Origin: an uncultured Fidelibacterota bacterium
GTDB taxonomy: Bacteria; Fidelibacterota; Marinisomatia; Marinisomatales; UBA1611
Reading direction: 5' to 3'
Assembly: GCA_937893835.1 (NCBI GenBank)
Contig: CALCSS010000042.1
Span: 1-50,036, forward strand
Length of the DNA stretch: 50,036 nucleotides
The translations under genes were made by a program, and so were the position numbers. The notes under the pieces were generated by a model, which saw only the letters and a list, made by a program, of their open reading frames with translations, searched no databases and had not been told where the DNA came from. Below, in pieces: positions 8,693 to 17,183 of this stretch (the stretch's first letter is position 1; each line of letters begins with the position of its first letter).

Positions 8693-10013
8693 ATTTCCCA
8701 ACACAGAAACTCGAGAAGACCTTGTTTAAAATGTCGTCTGTTGTTGTTTTCCCCAAAAAGGAGTCAAGAGAGCCAATTGCCGTTTTTATTTCATAAGCCA
8801 CTATCTCAACAACGGGGTTTTCTTTTTTTAATAGGGCCAACGATTTTAAGATGGATGATTCACACGACATAACGGATTGTTTTTGTCTTTCGGTGTTTAT
8901 AAACACATCACCACTAAACGAACCGACATCCAAAAGAGCGGCCATTAAGGCTTTGTTTAGTTTTTCCAGGCCCGTTCCATGAAGGGCAGAAATGCAAATA
9001 TCTGAACCTGAAAGCTTTTTGTTTTTGTGTAAATCAGCTTTATTATAGACGTTTATTTGTTTTTTAACATCAATATTATCAACCGGTTTGGTGTCGTGTG
9101 AATATAGGGATAAAACAATATCTGCCCTGCCCATCTCACAAGTGGTTCTTTGTACCCCCTCTGCCTCTATGTTGTCATATACCTCCCTGACCCCGGCCGT
9201 GTCAATCATGGTTATCGGGTACCCATCAATGATAAGGTCATGGGTTACGGTATCACGCGTTGTTCCGGCTGCGTCACTAACGATGCTTCTGTTCAGCCCA
9301 ACCAAGGCATTCATCAGTGTTGACTTGCCAACGTTGGGTCTGCCAATAATTACAACCCTAAAACCAGAGGAATACGCTACGCCAGCGTCAAAAGAGCTAA
9401 TCAAACTTCTGCATAGTAAGTTGTTGTTATTTAATATTTTAACTACATTAGATACGGTTTTGTGTAGAGTGTCTTCTTCTTCAGATATGTCTAACTCATA
9501 TTCTATGGCAGATAGCGCACTAATGAGCCCTTCTTTGATTGTGTTTATGCTTTCTGTGGATGCGCCCTCAATGTTCTTGTTGTTGTAATAGATTGCGTTC
9601 TTAGATTTTGATGCGATCAATGCCCCAACAGACTCTGCCTGTGACAAAGACATCTTACCATTTAAAAAGGCTCTTTTCGTGTATTCCCCCGGCTCAGCAA
9701 GTCGGGCTCCCAAAAATAAAGAGTGGTTCAGGATCATTTTTACAATAAGAGGATTTCCGTGACAAGAAATCTCAACGACATCCTCCCCAGTATATGACCT
9801 GGGGTTTTTAAAAAAAGTGAATATTCCAGAGTCTATTCTCTTTCCGCCCTCATCAAATATAGGTAAAAGCACAGACTCCAAGTGTTTCCTGGGTGTTGAT
9901 ATGTTTGCAAGGCCACTGGCGAACAAAAAAGCATGCTCGCCACTCAGTCTAATAACGGCAATACTGGAATACCCAAAGGGTGTAGCCTGGGAGACTATGG
10001 TCTGGTTTTCCAA
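8691..10013 (-). CDS. mnmE: tRNA modification GTPase MnmE
   Basis: 440 residues with a TTG start at 10013. The N-terminal formyl-THF-binding domain begins with TIVSQATPFGYSSIAVIRLSG and includes PRSYTGEDVVEISCHGN. The G domain shows G1 GRPNVGKS (224-231), DAAGTTRDT (248-255), G3 DTAGV (271-275) and NKAD near 326. The protein ends in FCVGK, the C-terminal C-x-GK motif whose Cys is needed for tRNA modification. It partners MnmG encoded directly downstream. The gene begins 10 bases after the yidC stop in the same operon. Confidence 0.97.
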   Translation of the reverse strand: MENQTIVSQATPFGYSSIAVIRLSGEHAFLFASGLANISTPRKHLESVLLPIFDEGGKRIDSGIFTFFKNPRSYTGEDVVEISCHGNPLIVKMILNHSLFLGARLAEPGEYTKRAFLNGKMSLSQAESVGALIASKSKNAIYYNNKNIEGASTESINTIKEGLISALSAIEYELDISEEEDTLHKTVSNVVKILNNNNLLCRSLISSFDAGVAYSSGFRVVIIGRPNVGKSTLMNALVGLNRSIVSDAAGTTRDTVTHDLIIDGYPITMIDTAGVREVYDNIEAEGVQRTTCEMGRADIVLSLYSHDTKPVDNIDVKKQINVYNKADLHKNKKLSGSDICISALHGTGLEKLNKALMAALLDVGSFSGDVFINTERQKQSVMSCESSILKSLALLKKENPVVEIVAYEIKTAIGSLDSFLGKTTTDDILNKVFSSFCVGK

Positions 10014-10022
10014 ATTGTTTTA

Positions 10023-11669
10023 TTACGCGGTTTGCGTGTCTGGTGGAATTAGTTTTTGCTGGGCAATTGTAAGAACGTTAAAAAGTGTATAATAGAGATT
10101 TAGACCAGAAGGAAACCCGTTGAACATTAAAAAGAAAAAACCGGTCATAAAATACTGCATGGTCTTTTGTTGGGGTTGTTGCGCTGCGCCTGCCATCATT
10201 TTTTGTTGGACAAACATCGATATGACCATAAGTATGGGAAGAACGGCCACGTGGTTTCCATAAATTGGAACATTAAAGGGAAGGAGAAAAATAGTGTCTG
10301 GAGAAGACAGGTCGGTTATCCACCAGATAAAAGGCTCAGACCTCAGTTCAATTGTTGTTCTAAAAACTTGAAAAAGCGCGAATAACAACGGCATTTGTAA
10401 CAACATCGGCAGGCAGCCACCGAGGGGGTTTACACCCCTCGCCTTATAGAGCTCCATTGTGGCCTGGTTTAGTTTCTGTGGGTTAGACTTGTATTTCTCT
10501 TTCAGCGAGTTGATCTCTGGTGCAAGGGCCTGCATGGCCGACGTTGACTGGTAGCTTTTTTTAGTAAGAGGATAAACAATTAGTTTTACTAAAAAAGCAA
10601 AAACTATCAACACGAAACCATAGTTGGGGATAAACCCATGCATTTTCTTAAGTGCATATAAAACACCCTTAGATATGGGCCTAATGAACGACCAACCAAA
10701 ATCCATGATGGCCTCTAGTCCAACACCAAGGGATTTTATTCTATCATATTCAAGGGGCCCAACATACAGACGAAAGTCTGTTTTGTTTGTTGGGTCAAAG
10801 ACAAAAGAGGCACCATAGACCTCAACCGAGTCTCCACGACCAGAGAGGTTAGCACTCTCGATGTGGTCCGGTGTTTTTGGGATAATGGCCATTGCAAAAT
10901 ATTTTGTTCTAAGGGCGGCCCAATCGGCCTCACCGTTAAATCTTTTGTTTTCAGAGTCTCCGGTATCAACCTTAAGGTTTTCCAGCTCACCACCCTGGTA
11001 TACATAGGAGTTGAAATAATAAAGGTCATCGCTAAGGTTTTTCTCAGTGGGGGAGAGCCCACCACCCCAACCAAAAGAAACATCCCTATAAATATTGTTG
11101 GCAATCCCAGAGAGGTCTAGTCCAACATCGATAAGGTAGTTGTCTTGGTAAAACGATATGTTTTTATATATAAACTGACCGTCAAAGACCTCTTTTTTGT
11201 ATATGAGTTCTTGGGTATTGTTTGTACGATTTTTATTGTGGGTAATCAGCTCCCAGGGGCCTAAGAGGGAGAGGGGTTCACCATCAAGGTCTTTGCCGGC
11301 GAGAACAAGGTTGTTATTGTTGTTAATTAACTCAACGGCCTGACTGTCTGATGTAAAATATTTATTAAGCTTAAATGATTTAATGGTTCCGCCACCAGTG
11401 GACGACACCACCATACTGTAGAGGTCTGTAATGATCTCTGTTGATTTTTCTTCAGAATATGAGTTGTTTAAGGGGTTGGGCGCTTTGTTTATAATCTCAA
11501 TGGGAGCGACGTTTGTTTTGATAGCGGTCGGCGTGGCTGTTGTGTCAGGGGAGGGTTCGTTAATAGTGGAGACTCGGTCAGGGGTTGGAGATACGAGTTC
11601 AATATATTTAGGCGTAAGAACCAAAACTATAGAAATTAGAAAAAAAGCTAAAAGAGTGTTTCTATCCAT
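10023..11669 (-). CDS. yidC: Membrane protein insertase YidC
   Basis: 548 residues. It inserts membrane proteins alone or with SecYEG. An N-terminal anchor (MDRNTLLAFFLISIVLVLTP) is followed by a long periplasmic P1 domain (about 60-330) typical of Gram-negative YidC. The conserved insertase core then begins at NYGFVLIVFAFLVKLIVYPL with the KSYQSTSAMQALAPEI coiled loop, GCLPMLLQMPLLFALFQVF and a final GLNLYYTLFN membrane helix. It starts 2 bases after the yidD stop, so the two are co-translated. Position in the rpmH-yidD-yidC-mnmE series is classical. Confidence 0.96.
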   Translation of the reverse strand: MDRNTLLAFFLISIVLVLTPKYIELVSPTPDRVSTINEPSPDTTATPTAIKTNVAPIEIINKAPNPLNNSYSEEKSTEIITDLYSMVVSSTGGGTIKSFKLNKYFTSDSQAVELINNNNNLVLAGKDLDGEPLSLLGPWELITHNKNRTNNTQELIYKKEVFDGQFIYKNISFYQDNYLIDVGLDLSGIANNIYRDVSFGWGGGLSPTEKNLSDDLYYFNSYVYQGGELENLKVDTGDSENKRFNGEADWAALRTKYFAMAIIPKTPDHIESANLSGRGDSVEVYGASFVFDPTNKTDFRLYVGPLEYDRIKSLGVGLEAIMDFGWSFIRPISKGVLYALKKMHGFIPNYGFVLIVFAFLVKLIVYPLTKKSYQSTSAMQALAPEINSLKEKYKSNPQKLNQATMELYKARGVNPLGGCLPMLLQMPLLFALFQVFRTTIELRSEPFIWWITDLSSPDTIFLLPFNVPIYGNHVAVLPILMVISMFVQQKMMAGAAQQPQQKTMQYFMTGFFFLMFNGFPSGLNLYYTLFNVLTIAQQKLIPPDTQTA

Positions 11670-11671
11670 GT

Positions 11672-11911
11672 TTAAATAACCGGGTCTTGCCCACCCTTAA
11701 ATAGTGGATTACACTTCAAAACTCTTACCACGATCAAGAAAACACCCATTGGAAGGGTTTTTTTTTCAAGAGCCTCGATAGCATAGTGTGAACACGTTGG
11801 GTGAAAACGGCAGACAGGCCCTAGTATGGGGGAAATGGTCATTTGATATGTCTTTATAAAAAATAAAAGTGATCTCCTGAGAATACACCCAAGAGATTGA
11901 AGTAAAAACAC
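11672..11911 (-). CDS. yidD: Membrane protein insertion efficiency factor YidD
   Basis: 79 residues with a GTG start. YidD is a small membrane-associated protein that assists YidC-dependent insertion. The family core is clear: TYQMTISPILGPVCRFHPTC followed by SHYAIEALEKK and a CNPLFKGGQDPV ending. It starts 6 bases after the rpmH stop and ends 2 bases before yidC. The gene for RNase P protein (rnpA), which normally sits between rpmH and yidD, has no room here. Confidence 0.93.
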   Translation of the reverse strand: MFLLQSLGCILRRSLLFFIKTYQMTISPILGPVCRFHPTCSHYAIEALEKKTLPMGVFLIVVRVLKCNPLFKGGQDPVI

Positions 11912-11917
11912 TGGGTG

Positions 11918-12052
11918 TTACAGCGCCAGGCGTTTTCGTCCTTTTTTTCGACGACGCCTAAGGACAGAGCGACCACCGACACTTGCTTTTCTTGCTCGAA
12001 AGCCGTGCTTATTTCTTCTTTTTCTTTTACTGGGTTGATATGTTCGCTTCAT
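11918..12052 (-). CDS. rpmH: 50S ribosomal protein L34
   Basis: 44 residues, found by translating the complement of 11918-12052. It begins MKRTYQPSKRKRRNKHGF and continues with RARKASVGGRSVL, ending in a run of Arg/Lys and LAL, which is unmistakably L34. It is the first gene of the leftward operon and diverges from dnaA across a 183-base gap. Both the position next to dnaA and the length are standard for bacteria. Confidence 0.97.
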   Translation of the reverse strand: MKRTYQPSKRKRRNKHGFRARKASVGGRSVLRRRRKKGRKRLAL

Positions 12053-12089
12053 TGTTAAATATTATATTTCTTTTGTTGTACAGGGCGCA

Positions 12090-12118
12090 AAAATACAAAC
12101 ACAAACCACTCTTAACAA
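12090..12118 (-). promoter_or_regulatory. candidate sigma-70-type promoter for rpmH operon
   Basis: On the minus strand TTGTTA (-35, 12118-12113) is followed after 17 bases by TATTTT (-10, 12095-12090). The predicted start leaves a leader of about 30 bases before the rpmH ATG. The spacing is ideal but the -10 is only a moderate match. Confidence 0.4.
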
Positions 12119-12207
12119 AAAATATAATCAATATTTTATTTGTACACACACAACTGTTTTCCTTAGTTTTTTTTATTGTTTTTTGTAATTTAAGGCCGGC
12201 GTTAGCT

Positions 12208-12227
12208 TGTGGATAACTTGTGGATAA
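12208..12227 (+). promoter_or_regulatory. two tandem DnaA boxes upstream of dnaA
   Basis: TGTGGATAA occurs at 12208-12216 and 12219-12227, each the exact reverse complement of the consensus DnaA box TTATCCACA. They are 11 bases apart, so both lie on the same face of the helix. They end 8 bases before the dnaA ATG, suggesting autoregulation of dnaA, origin binding, or both. The gap 12053-12235 is AT-rich and is the point from which the two operons diverge. Confidence 0.85.
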
Positions 12228-12235
12228 CTTATAAA

Positions 12236-13573
12236 ATGAACTATAAAGACATATGGAAGAGCGTATTTTGCGTTTTAGTTGAGTCACTTCCTAAGCACGC
12301 AATGGACGCTTGGTTTGAACCAATGAAGGCCATTGGAGTAACTGATGGAGAGGTATTGTTAGAGGTTCCAAATCAGTTTTTCTGTGAATGGATAGACTCA
12401 CATTATAAAAAAGAACTCGTGACCGCTATACGATCAGCTGACGATACGCTGACCGGTTACCGGTTTAGTATAGGTGCCGTATCCAAGGAGTTTGAAGAAA
12501 GTGGTCTAGTTCAAAAACAAACGAAAGTTCCCCAGGTCCACCAAAACAACCTAAACAGGCAATATTCCTTTGAAAATTTTATTGAAGGATCAAATAATGA
12601 ATTTGCCAAAAACGCAGCTAGGTCAGTCGCTGAACACCCGGGGGAAAACAACTTTAATCCATTGATAATATATGGAGGAGTTGGGCTTGGCAAGACTCAC
12701 CTGATGCACGCCACAGGCAATGCCGCAATTATAAAAAACCCAAACCTTAAAGTGGTTGTTGTTACAAGCGAAAAATTCACACTAGACTTTGTTAACAGCC
12801 TAAGAAAAAACAAAACAATCGAATTTGCCCAACAATATCGATCCGCAGATATTCTCTTAATAGACGACATTCAATTTTTTCGAGGCAAAGAACAAACACA
12901 AGAACAGTTTTTTCACACGTTCAACGTTTTACACCAGGCGGGCAAACAAATTGTAATGACCGCAGACAAATATCCAGGAGAAATGAAAGGGTTGCAAACC
13001 CGTTTATTATCGCGGTTTCAGTCAGGGCTTTCTGTTGATGTTCAGCCACCAAACTTTGAGGTAAGGGTTGCAATACTTTTAGAAAAGGCAGAACAAAACG
13101 GGGTCTCCCTTGATTATGATGTAATAGAGTTTGTCGCTAGACATATTAAAAACAACATCAGAGACCTAGAGGGCGCGATAATTAGAATTTTGGCCAAATC
13201 ATCTCTCTTAAATAAAGAAATTGATCACGCTCTGGTTCGGGATGTTATAAGAGAACGAATAGGCGGTCAATTAAAGACAGATATTACCATAGAAGAAATA
13301 GTGAAAAAAGTATCAGAGTATTCTACGGTCTCCGAAAAAGACATTGTTGGGAAAAGTAGAAAAATGGAGATAGCCGAAGCTAGACAGGTCTCAATGTTCT
13401 TGTGTCGCGAGATCATGGGAACCTCTCTGAGCGGCATTGGTCTGTTTTTTGGTGGAAGAGATCACACGACGGTCATGCACGCCATTAAATCAATCGGCAA
13501 AAAGTTTGAATCAAGCAACAACATAAAAAAATCAGTTACAACACTTAGAAAAGAATTGACCCAATCTCTTTAA
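12236..13573 (+). CDS. dnaA: Chromosomal replication initiator DnaA
   Basis: 445 residues from the ATG at 12236. An in-frame GTG at 12209 would add nine residues encoded by the DnaA boxes themselves, so I prefer the ATG, which gives the typical N-terminus MNYKDIWKSVFCVLVES. DnaA opens oriC and loads helicase. Domain I (to about 80) carries WFEPMKAIGVTDGEVLLEVPN; a short linker follows. The AAA+ domain begins at YSFENFIEGSNNEFAKNAA with Walker A YGGVGLGKTHLMHA, Walker B LLIDDIQFF and an RLLSRFQSGL Arg-finger region. Domain IV ends with GGRDHTTVMHAIKSI, the DnaA-box recognition helix-turn-helix. No clear Shine-Dalgarno sequence precedes the start. Confidence 0.97.
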   Translation: MNYKDIWKSVFCVLVESLPKHAMDAWFEPMKAIGVTDGEVLLEVPNQFFCEWIDSHYKKELVTAIRSADDTLTGYRFSIGAVSKEFEESGLVQKQTKVPQVHQNNLNRQYSFENFIEGSNNEFAKNAARSVAEHPGENNFNPLIIYGGVGLGKTHLMHATGNAAIIKNPNLKVVVVTSEKFTLDFVNSLRKNKTIEFAQQYRSADILLIDDIQFFRGKEQTQEQFFHTFNVLHQAGKQIVMTADKYPGEMKGLQTRLLSRFQSGLSVDVQPPNFEVRVAILLEKAEQNGVSLDYDVIEFVARHIKNNIRDLEGAIIRILAKSSLLNKEIDHALVRDVIRERIGGQLKTDITIEEIVKKVSEYSTVSEKDIVGKSRKMEIAEARQVSMFLCREIMGTSLSGIGLFFGGRDHTTVMHAIKSIGKKFESSNNIKKSVTTLRKELTQSL

Positions 13574-13633
13574 ATATTCCAACACAAACTACTTGCAGAA
13601 CAATCTGTTTTTTTACAAAATAAATGTACTCGG

Positions 13634-13662
13634 TTGATAGATAATCACACTTTACTTATAAA
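13634..13662 (+). promoter_or_regulatory. sigma-70-type promoter for ssb
   Basis: TTGATA (13634-13639) and TATAAA (13657-13662) are separated by exactly 17 bases. The predicted transcript starts shortly before the AGGGAG ribosome-binding site at 13673-13678, which lies 7 bases before the ssb ATG. This is the clearest promoter in the window. Confidence 0.65.
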
Positions 13663-13685
13663 GATTAAAAATAGGGAGTTGCACT

Positions 13686-14096
13686 ATGCAAAAAAACAGC
13701 GTTAATAAAGTAATAATCGTCGGAAACCTTGGTCAAGACCCTGAAAGTAGGTTTACCCCACAGGGGACAGCGGTAACAAATCTAAGTGTCGCAACAAACG
13801 AATCCTGGAAAAACCAGAATGGTGAACTACAAGACAGGACAGAGTGGCACAAGGTCGTTATGTATGGAAAGATGGCAGAGACCGCAAACGAGTACATGAG
13901 AAAGGGGCAAATGGTTTATGTTGAAGGCAGGCTGCAAACCAACGAATGGGAAGACCAAAACAAAAACAAACGCAGAACAACAGAGATAAGATGTGACAAT
14001 TTTACCATGTTAGGAAGACGAACCGATGGTTCGCAAACCAACACAACCCCAAACCACGAAAAGACAGACGAGCAAGACGACGACCTACCGTTTTAA
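13686..14096 (+). CDS. ssb: Single-stranded DNA-binding protein
   Basis: 136 residues. SSB coats single-stranded DNA in replication and repair. The OB fold starts NKVIIVGNLGQDPESRFTPQG and includes TEWHKVVMYGKMAE and KGQMVYVEGRLQTNEWED. A disordered Asn/Thr/Asp-rich tail ends in DDDLPF, the conserved acidic tip that binds partner proteins. It has its own good promoter and a Shine-Dalgarno sequence. Placement directly after dnaA is unusual compared with the common dnaA-dnaN order; dnaN is not in the window. Confidence 0.97.
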   Translation: MQKNSVNKVIIVGNLGQDPESRFTPQGTAVTNLSVATNESWKNQNGELQDRTEWHKVVMYGKMAETANEYMRKGQMVYVEGRLQTNEWEDQNKNKRRTTEIRCDNFTMLGRRTDGSQTNTTPNHEKTDEQDDDLPF

Positions 14097-14120
14097 CCTC
14101 CTAACAACAAATAATATACC

Positions 14121-14885
14121 TTGAAAACCTTTGGTCCTGAGTTTCTGGGGTCGCTAACACCGCGTCCATACTATTGGAGGTATCTATTAACCTATGTTGC
14201 GCTCCTAATGGGCTCTACGTTGGCACGCATAAAAATTAAAGGTCGCCAAAACCTACCCCAAAGAGGGCCGTATGTTTTGGCGTGTAACCACTTTAGTGAT
14301 TATGACCCTCTTTTTTTGAGTTATGCAATTAGAAAACCTATAAGCTTTATTGCTGCAAGTGACCAAGAGGTCGAGTGGATGTTTGCTTGGGCCCCATACA
14401 TATACGGATGGATACCAGTTGATAGGAAAAGGCTTTCTCCATCTACCATTAAACGATCCCTGGCGGCTTTAAAGAGCGGACACGTTCTTGGAATCTTTCC
14501 TGATGGAGGTGTCAGCTACAATCTATTAAACAAACCAAAAAACGGAGCTGTGTTTTTATCAACCCTAGGCAATGCGCCAATTGTTCCAATATCTATATAC
14601 GGTGCTGAAAGAGCTTGGGAGGGAGCGTTCAGGGGTATACGGTCCCGTGTATGTATTAATATAGGTAAACCGTTTGGCCCACATAAGATAGCGAGTGATA
14701 AAAAAGGCAAAGAAGCTCAATTGGAAGTAATTGGCCATGAAATGATGTGTAGGATAGCATCTTTGTTACCAATAAACAGGCAAGGACATTTCAAAAACGA
14801 CAGAACCATAAGAGACCACCAAAAAAACAATAGACTCGTTCCAGACCACCACTATTTTTTTAAAAAAAGACCAGAACAGCCTTAG
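14121..14885 (+). CDS. PlsC-family 1-acyl-glycerol-3-phosphate acyltransferase
   Basis: 254 residues with an apparent TTG start 24 bases after ssb; no good ribosome-binding site is seen, so the start is uncertain. The PlsC fold is shown by NHFSDYDP (HX4D catalytic motif, about residue 58), a DRKRLSPSTIKRSL segment, and FPDGGVSYN where most members have FPEGTRS. VPISIYGAERAWEG is a normal block III/IV. The reaction is likely transfer of an acyl chain to a lysophospholipid or glycerol-phosphate acceptor at the inner membrane. The E-to-D and T-to-G changes in the second motif are notable and may shift the acceptor. It converges with the next gene, overlapping it by 4 bases. Confidence 0.8.
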   Translation: MKTFGPEFLGSLTPRPYYWRYLLTYVALLMGSTLARIKIKGRQNLPQRGPYVLACNHFSDYDPLFLSYAIRKPISFIAASDQEVEWMFAWAPYIYGWIPVDRKRLSPSTIKRSLAALKSGHVLGIFPDGGVSYNLLNKPKNGAVFLSTLGNAPIVPISIYGAERAWEGAFRGIRSRVCINIGKPFGPHKIASDKKGKEAQLEVIGHEMMCRIASLLPINRQGHFKNDRTIRDHQKNNRLVPDHHYFFKKRPEQP

Positions 14886-15739
14886 TTTTTAACTGAGTTT
14901 TTGATAATTAGGGCGAGACCTACAAAGATAAAAGGCCCTCCATATATAGCCCCAGGAGGAACACTCTCTAAAAAAAGAAGATACCCCAAAATAGACGCAA
15001 TTATAGGTTCCCCCAGGGGGACCGAAGCAACAGCGGTTGGGGACAGGTATTTAATCGAATAGTTTAACATATTGTGCCCCAAAATAGACGGCACTACCCC
15101 CAAAAACAAAAACCAAGGAATATCAACCTTTTCAAAAGAGAGCAAAGCCCCATCAGAAATAAACACAATGATGGCTATTGTAATGGACGCAACCAAAAAG
15201 ACCGACCGCCCATAAATTGAATTGTCCGTGTTTTCTCGAACCTTGGATGCAAACATATAAGTGACAGCAATACAAAACCCGCTCAATAGAGACAAGATGT
15301 TTCCCCGCGTGCTGTCGTTTCCGTCTCCTACTTCTGAACCTTGAACAACAACCACACCAACAACCGCTATCACCAGACCAATAAAGACAGCCCGCGACAT
15401 CTTTTGCCCACTGAACCACGACAGGGTGGCAGTGAACAATGGCCCAGTGTTGGCAAGTAATGTTGCGCTTGCAACCGACGTGTTTCTAACGCCAATAAAG
15501 AAAAGAGCAAAGTGTAAACCAAGAAAAAATCCGGCAAAAACAATTCGCATGCGATTTTCTTTCTTGATAAGACCCTGTGGTTTTTTTGCACTAAAGACCC
15601 ACAAGATTACACCGGCGGTGAACATTCTCCAAAAGGCCAAGGTAAGAGCAGGGACAAGAGAGACGTGCCTTATAACAAGAGATGTTGAGCTTACAGACAC
15701 CAATGCCAAAAAAAGAACCAAATAGATCCTTGAGGGCAT
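14882..15739 (-). CDS. EamA/DMT-family transporter
   Basis: 285 residues, almost entirely hydrophobic, with about ten predicted membrane segments arranged as two EamA repeats. The first contains LALVSVSSTSLVIRHVSLVPA and FWRMFTAGVILW, ending with SVASATLLANTGPLFTA. The second contains LLSGFCIAVTYMFASKVR and ends with LSPTAVASVPLGEPIIASIL, the typical PLxxPV/E-like segment of drug/metabolite transporters. Such carriers export amino acids, nucleosides or other small metabolites; the substrate cannot be read from sequence. It starts 2 bases after the M20 peptidase stop, so the two are co-translated. Confidence 0.87.
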   Translation of the reverse strand: MPSRIYLVLFLALVSVSSTSLVIRHVSLVPALTLAFWRMFTAGVILWVFSAKKPQGLIKKENRMRIVFAGFFLGLHFALFFIGVRNTSVASATLLANTGPLFTATLSWFSGQKMSRAVFIGLVIAVVGVVVVQGSEVGDGNDSTRGNILSLLSGFCIAVTYMFASKVRENTDNSIYGRSVFLVASITIAIIVFISDGALLSFEKVDIPWFLFLGVVPSILGHNMLNYSIKYLSPTAVASVPLGEPIIASILGYLLFLESVPPGAIYGGPFIFVGLALIIKNSVKN

Positions 15740-15741
15740 AA

Positions 15742-17142
15742 CTATTGAAAGTCGTTTATGATCGAGGCTATACAGCAGGTAAGTTTTTTTGCATAGGGTA
15801 TGTGTAAAAACTCATTAGGTCCATGTGCATTAGACCCGGGACCCAACACACCGGTTATTACGAATTGTGCATCGGGAAACCTCTCTCCCAACATTGCCAT
15901 GAAGGGAATTGTCCCTCCTTCACTCATTGAACAATCTTGTTCTTCAAAATAATCAAGAGACGCCTTGTTTATGGCCTTTACCAACCAGGCTGAGGTTTCT
16001 GGTGCGCTCCAACCAGAAGCAGCTTCCTCACACTCAACAACAACCGTAGCCTTATGTGGAACATTTTTTGATAGAGCTCTCACAACGACCTCTTGAGCAA
16101 GGTCTTGGTCAACCATTGGAGGTATTCTAATTGATAGTTGTAATTTTGTGTATGGCCTAAGAACATTACCAGCGTTTTCAGAAGGAGGGAGGCCATTCGC
16201 ACCCACAACAGATAGGGCAGGCCGCCACGTTCTGCGCAAAACACCCTCTACCAGGTCATCTGTGGATGGTTCCATATCGTCTTTCCAGGGAAACTCATCG
16301 ACAACCTCCCGACCAAGAATATCAACAAACCTTTCTGTCTCAGATACCCGATAGTCTGGAATGGTTGTGTGTAGTTCATTTAATTTTATTTCTCCCGACC
16401 TCTCATCTTCCAACCTGGAAAGAAGTAGCCTTGCAATTCGAAAAGAGGAAGGTACGTGCCCACTTGCACCCCCAGAATGAACACCTTCTTTTAAAACTCC
16501 AACCTCTAAGGAACAACCAATCAACCCCCTTAGTGAGGTTGTGGTCCAAAATCTTTTATAGTCTCCCGCACCAGAGTCTAGGCATATGACAAGCTCCGGT
16601 TTCCCAATCAAGTCTGAACAAAGTTCAATATAATGAGGCAGGTCAGGTGAACCACTTTCCTCACTAAACTCGATAAGTATCAAAATCCTTGGGGTGTTCA
16701 ATCCTTGATTAAGAAGAGCTTTAATTGCACACATTGATGCGAAGAGAGCATATCCGTCATCTGCGCCACCTCGACCATACAATTTTCCATCTTTTAATAC
16801 TGGGTCCCAAGGTCCAAGACCATTGTTCCAACCTTCCATCTCGGGTTGTTTATCTAGGTGTCCATACATTAAAATATTTCCATCTTTTGTTCCTGCTATG
16901 TCAATAAGTAACAAAGGGGTTTTTTCTGGTGACTCTTTTATTATTAACTCTGCGTTTTTCGGTAAGTGTTCCTCTGCCCATTTCTTTGCCATGTGCAAGA
17001 CCTTGTCCATGTGCCCGTTTTGTTTCCAGTTCACATCAAAGGAGGGAGACTTGTTTGGTATTTTTATATATTCAAACAATGTTGGGATAATGTGTTTTTC
17101 CCAAAAGACACCAACCTGATCAATCAATAGTTTATTATTCAT
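15742..17142 (-). CDS. M20-family metallopeptidase (dipeptidase-like)
   Basis: 466 residues. The two-zinc M20 site is complete: GHLDKQ (His95, Asp97), RGGADD (Asp128), EFSEESGSPDL (Glu161/Glu162), LDSGAGD, and a late GVLGPGSNAHGPNE with the last metal His. An inserted dimerization or lid domain occupies roughly 210-370. The form GHLDKQPEMEGW plus RGGADDGYA resembles carnosinase/CNDP-type dipeptidases. It is cytosolic because no signal peptide is present. It probably hydrolyses dipeptides or acylated amino acids. It is followed at once by a DMT transporter, and a link between the two is plausible. Confidence 0.9.
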   Translation of the reverse strand: MNNKLLIDQVGVFWEKHIIPTLFEYIKIPNKSPSFDVNWKQNGHMDKVLHMAKKWAEEHLPKNAELIIKESPEKTPLLLIDIAGTKDGNILMYGHLDKQPEMEGWNNGLGPWDPVLKDGKLYGRGGADDGYALFASMCAIKALLNQGLNTPRILILIEFSEESGSPDLPHYIELCSDLIGKPELVICLDSGAGDYKRFWTTTSLRGLIGCSLEVGVLKEGVHSGGASGHVPSSFRIARLLLSRLEDERSGEIKLNELHTTIPDYRVSETERFVDILGREVVDEFPWKDDMEPSTDDLVEGVLRRTWRPALSVVGANGLPPSENAGNVLRPYTKLQLSIRIPPMVDQDLAQEVVVRALSKNVPHKATVVVECEEAASGWSAPETSAWLVKAINKASLDYFEEQDCSMSEGGTIPFMAMLGERFPDAQFVITGVLGPGSNAHGPNEFLHIPYAKKLTCCIASIINDFQ

Positions 17143-17183
17143 TCAAAAAATCCCTTAGTAAAGTTTTTAATCTACCACTGTGG

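Noticed and set aside
9088..9588. Rightward 166-residue open frame inside mnmE
   Set aside because: Antisense shadow of the conserved MnmE G domain.
12027..12287. Leftward 86-residue open frame across the rpmH-dnaA gap
   Set aside because: It overlaps rpmH and dnaA, has no recognisable sequence and reads through the DnaA boxes; it is a chance frame.
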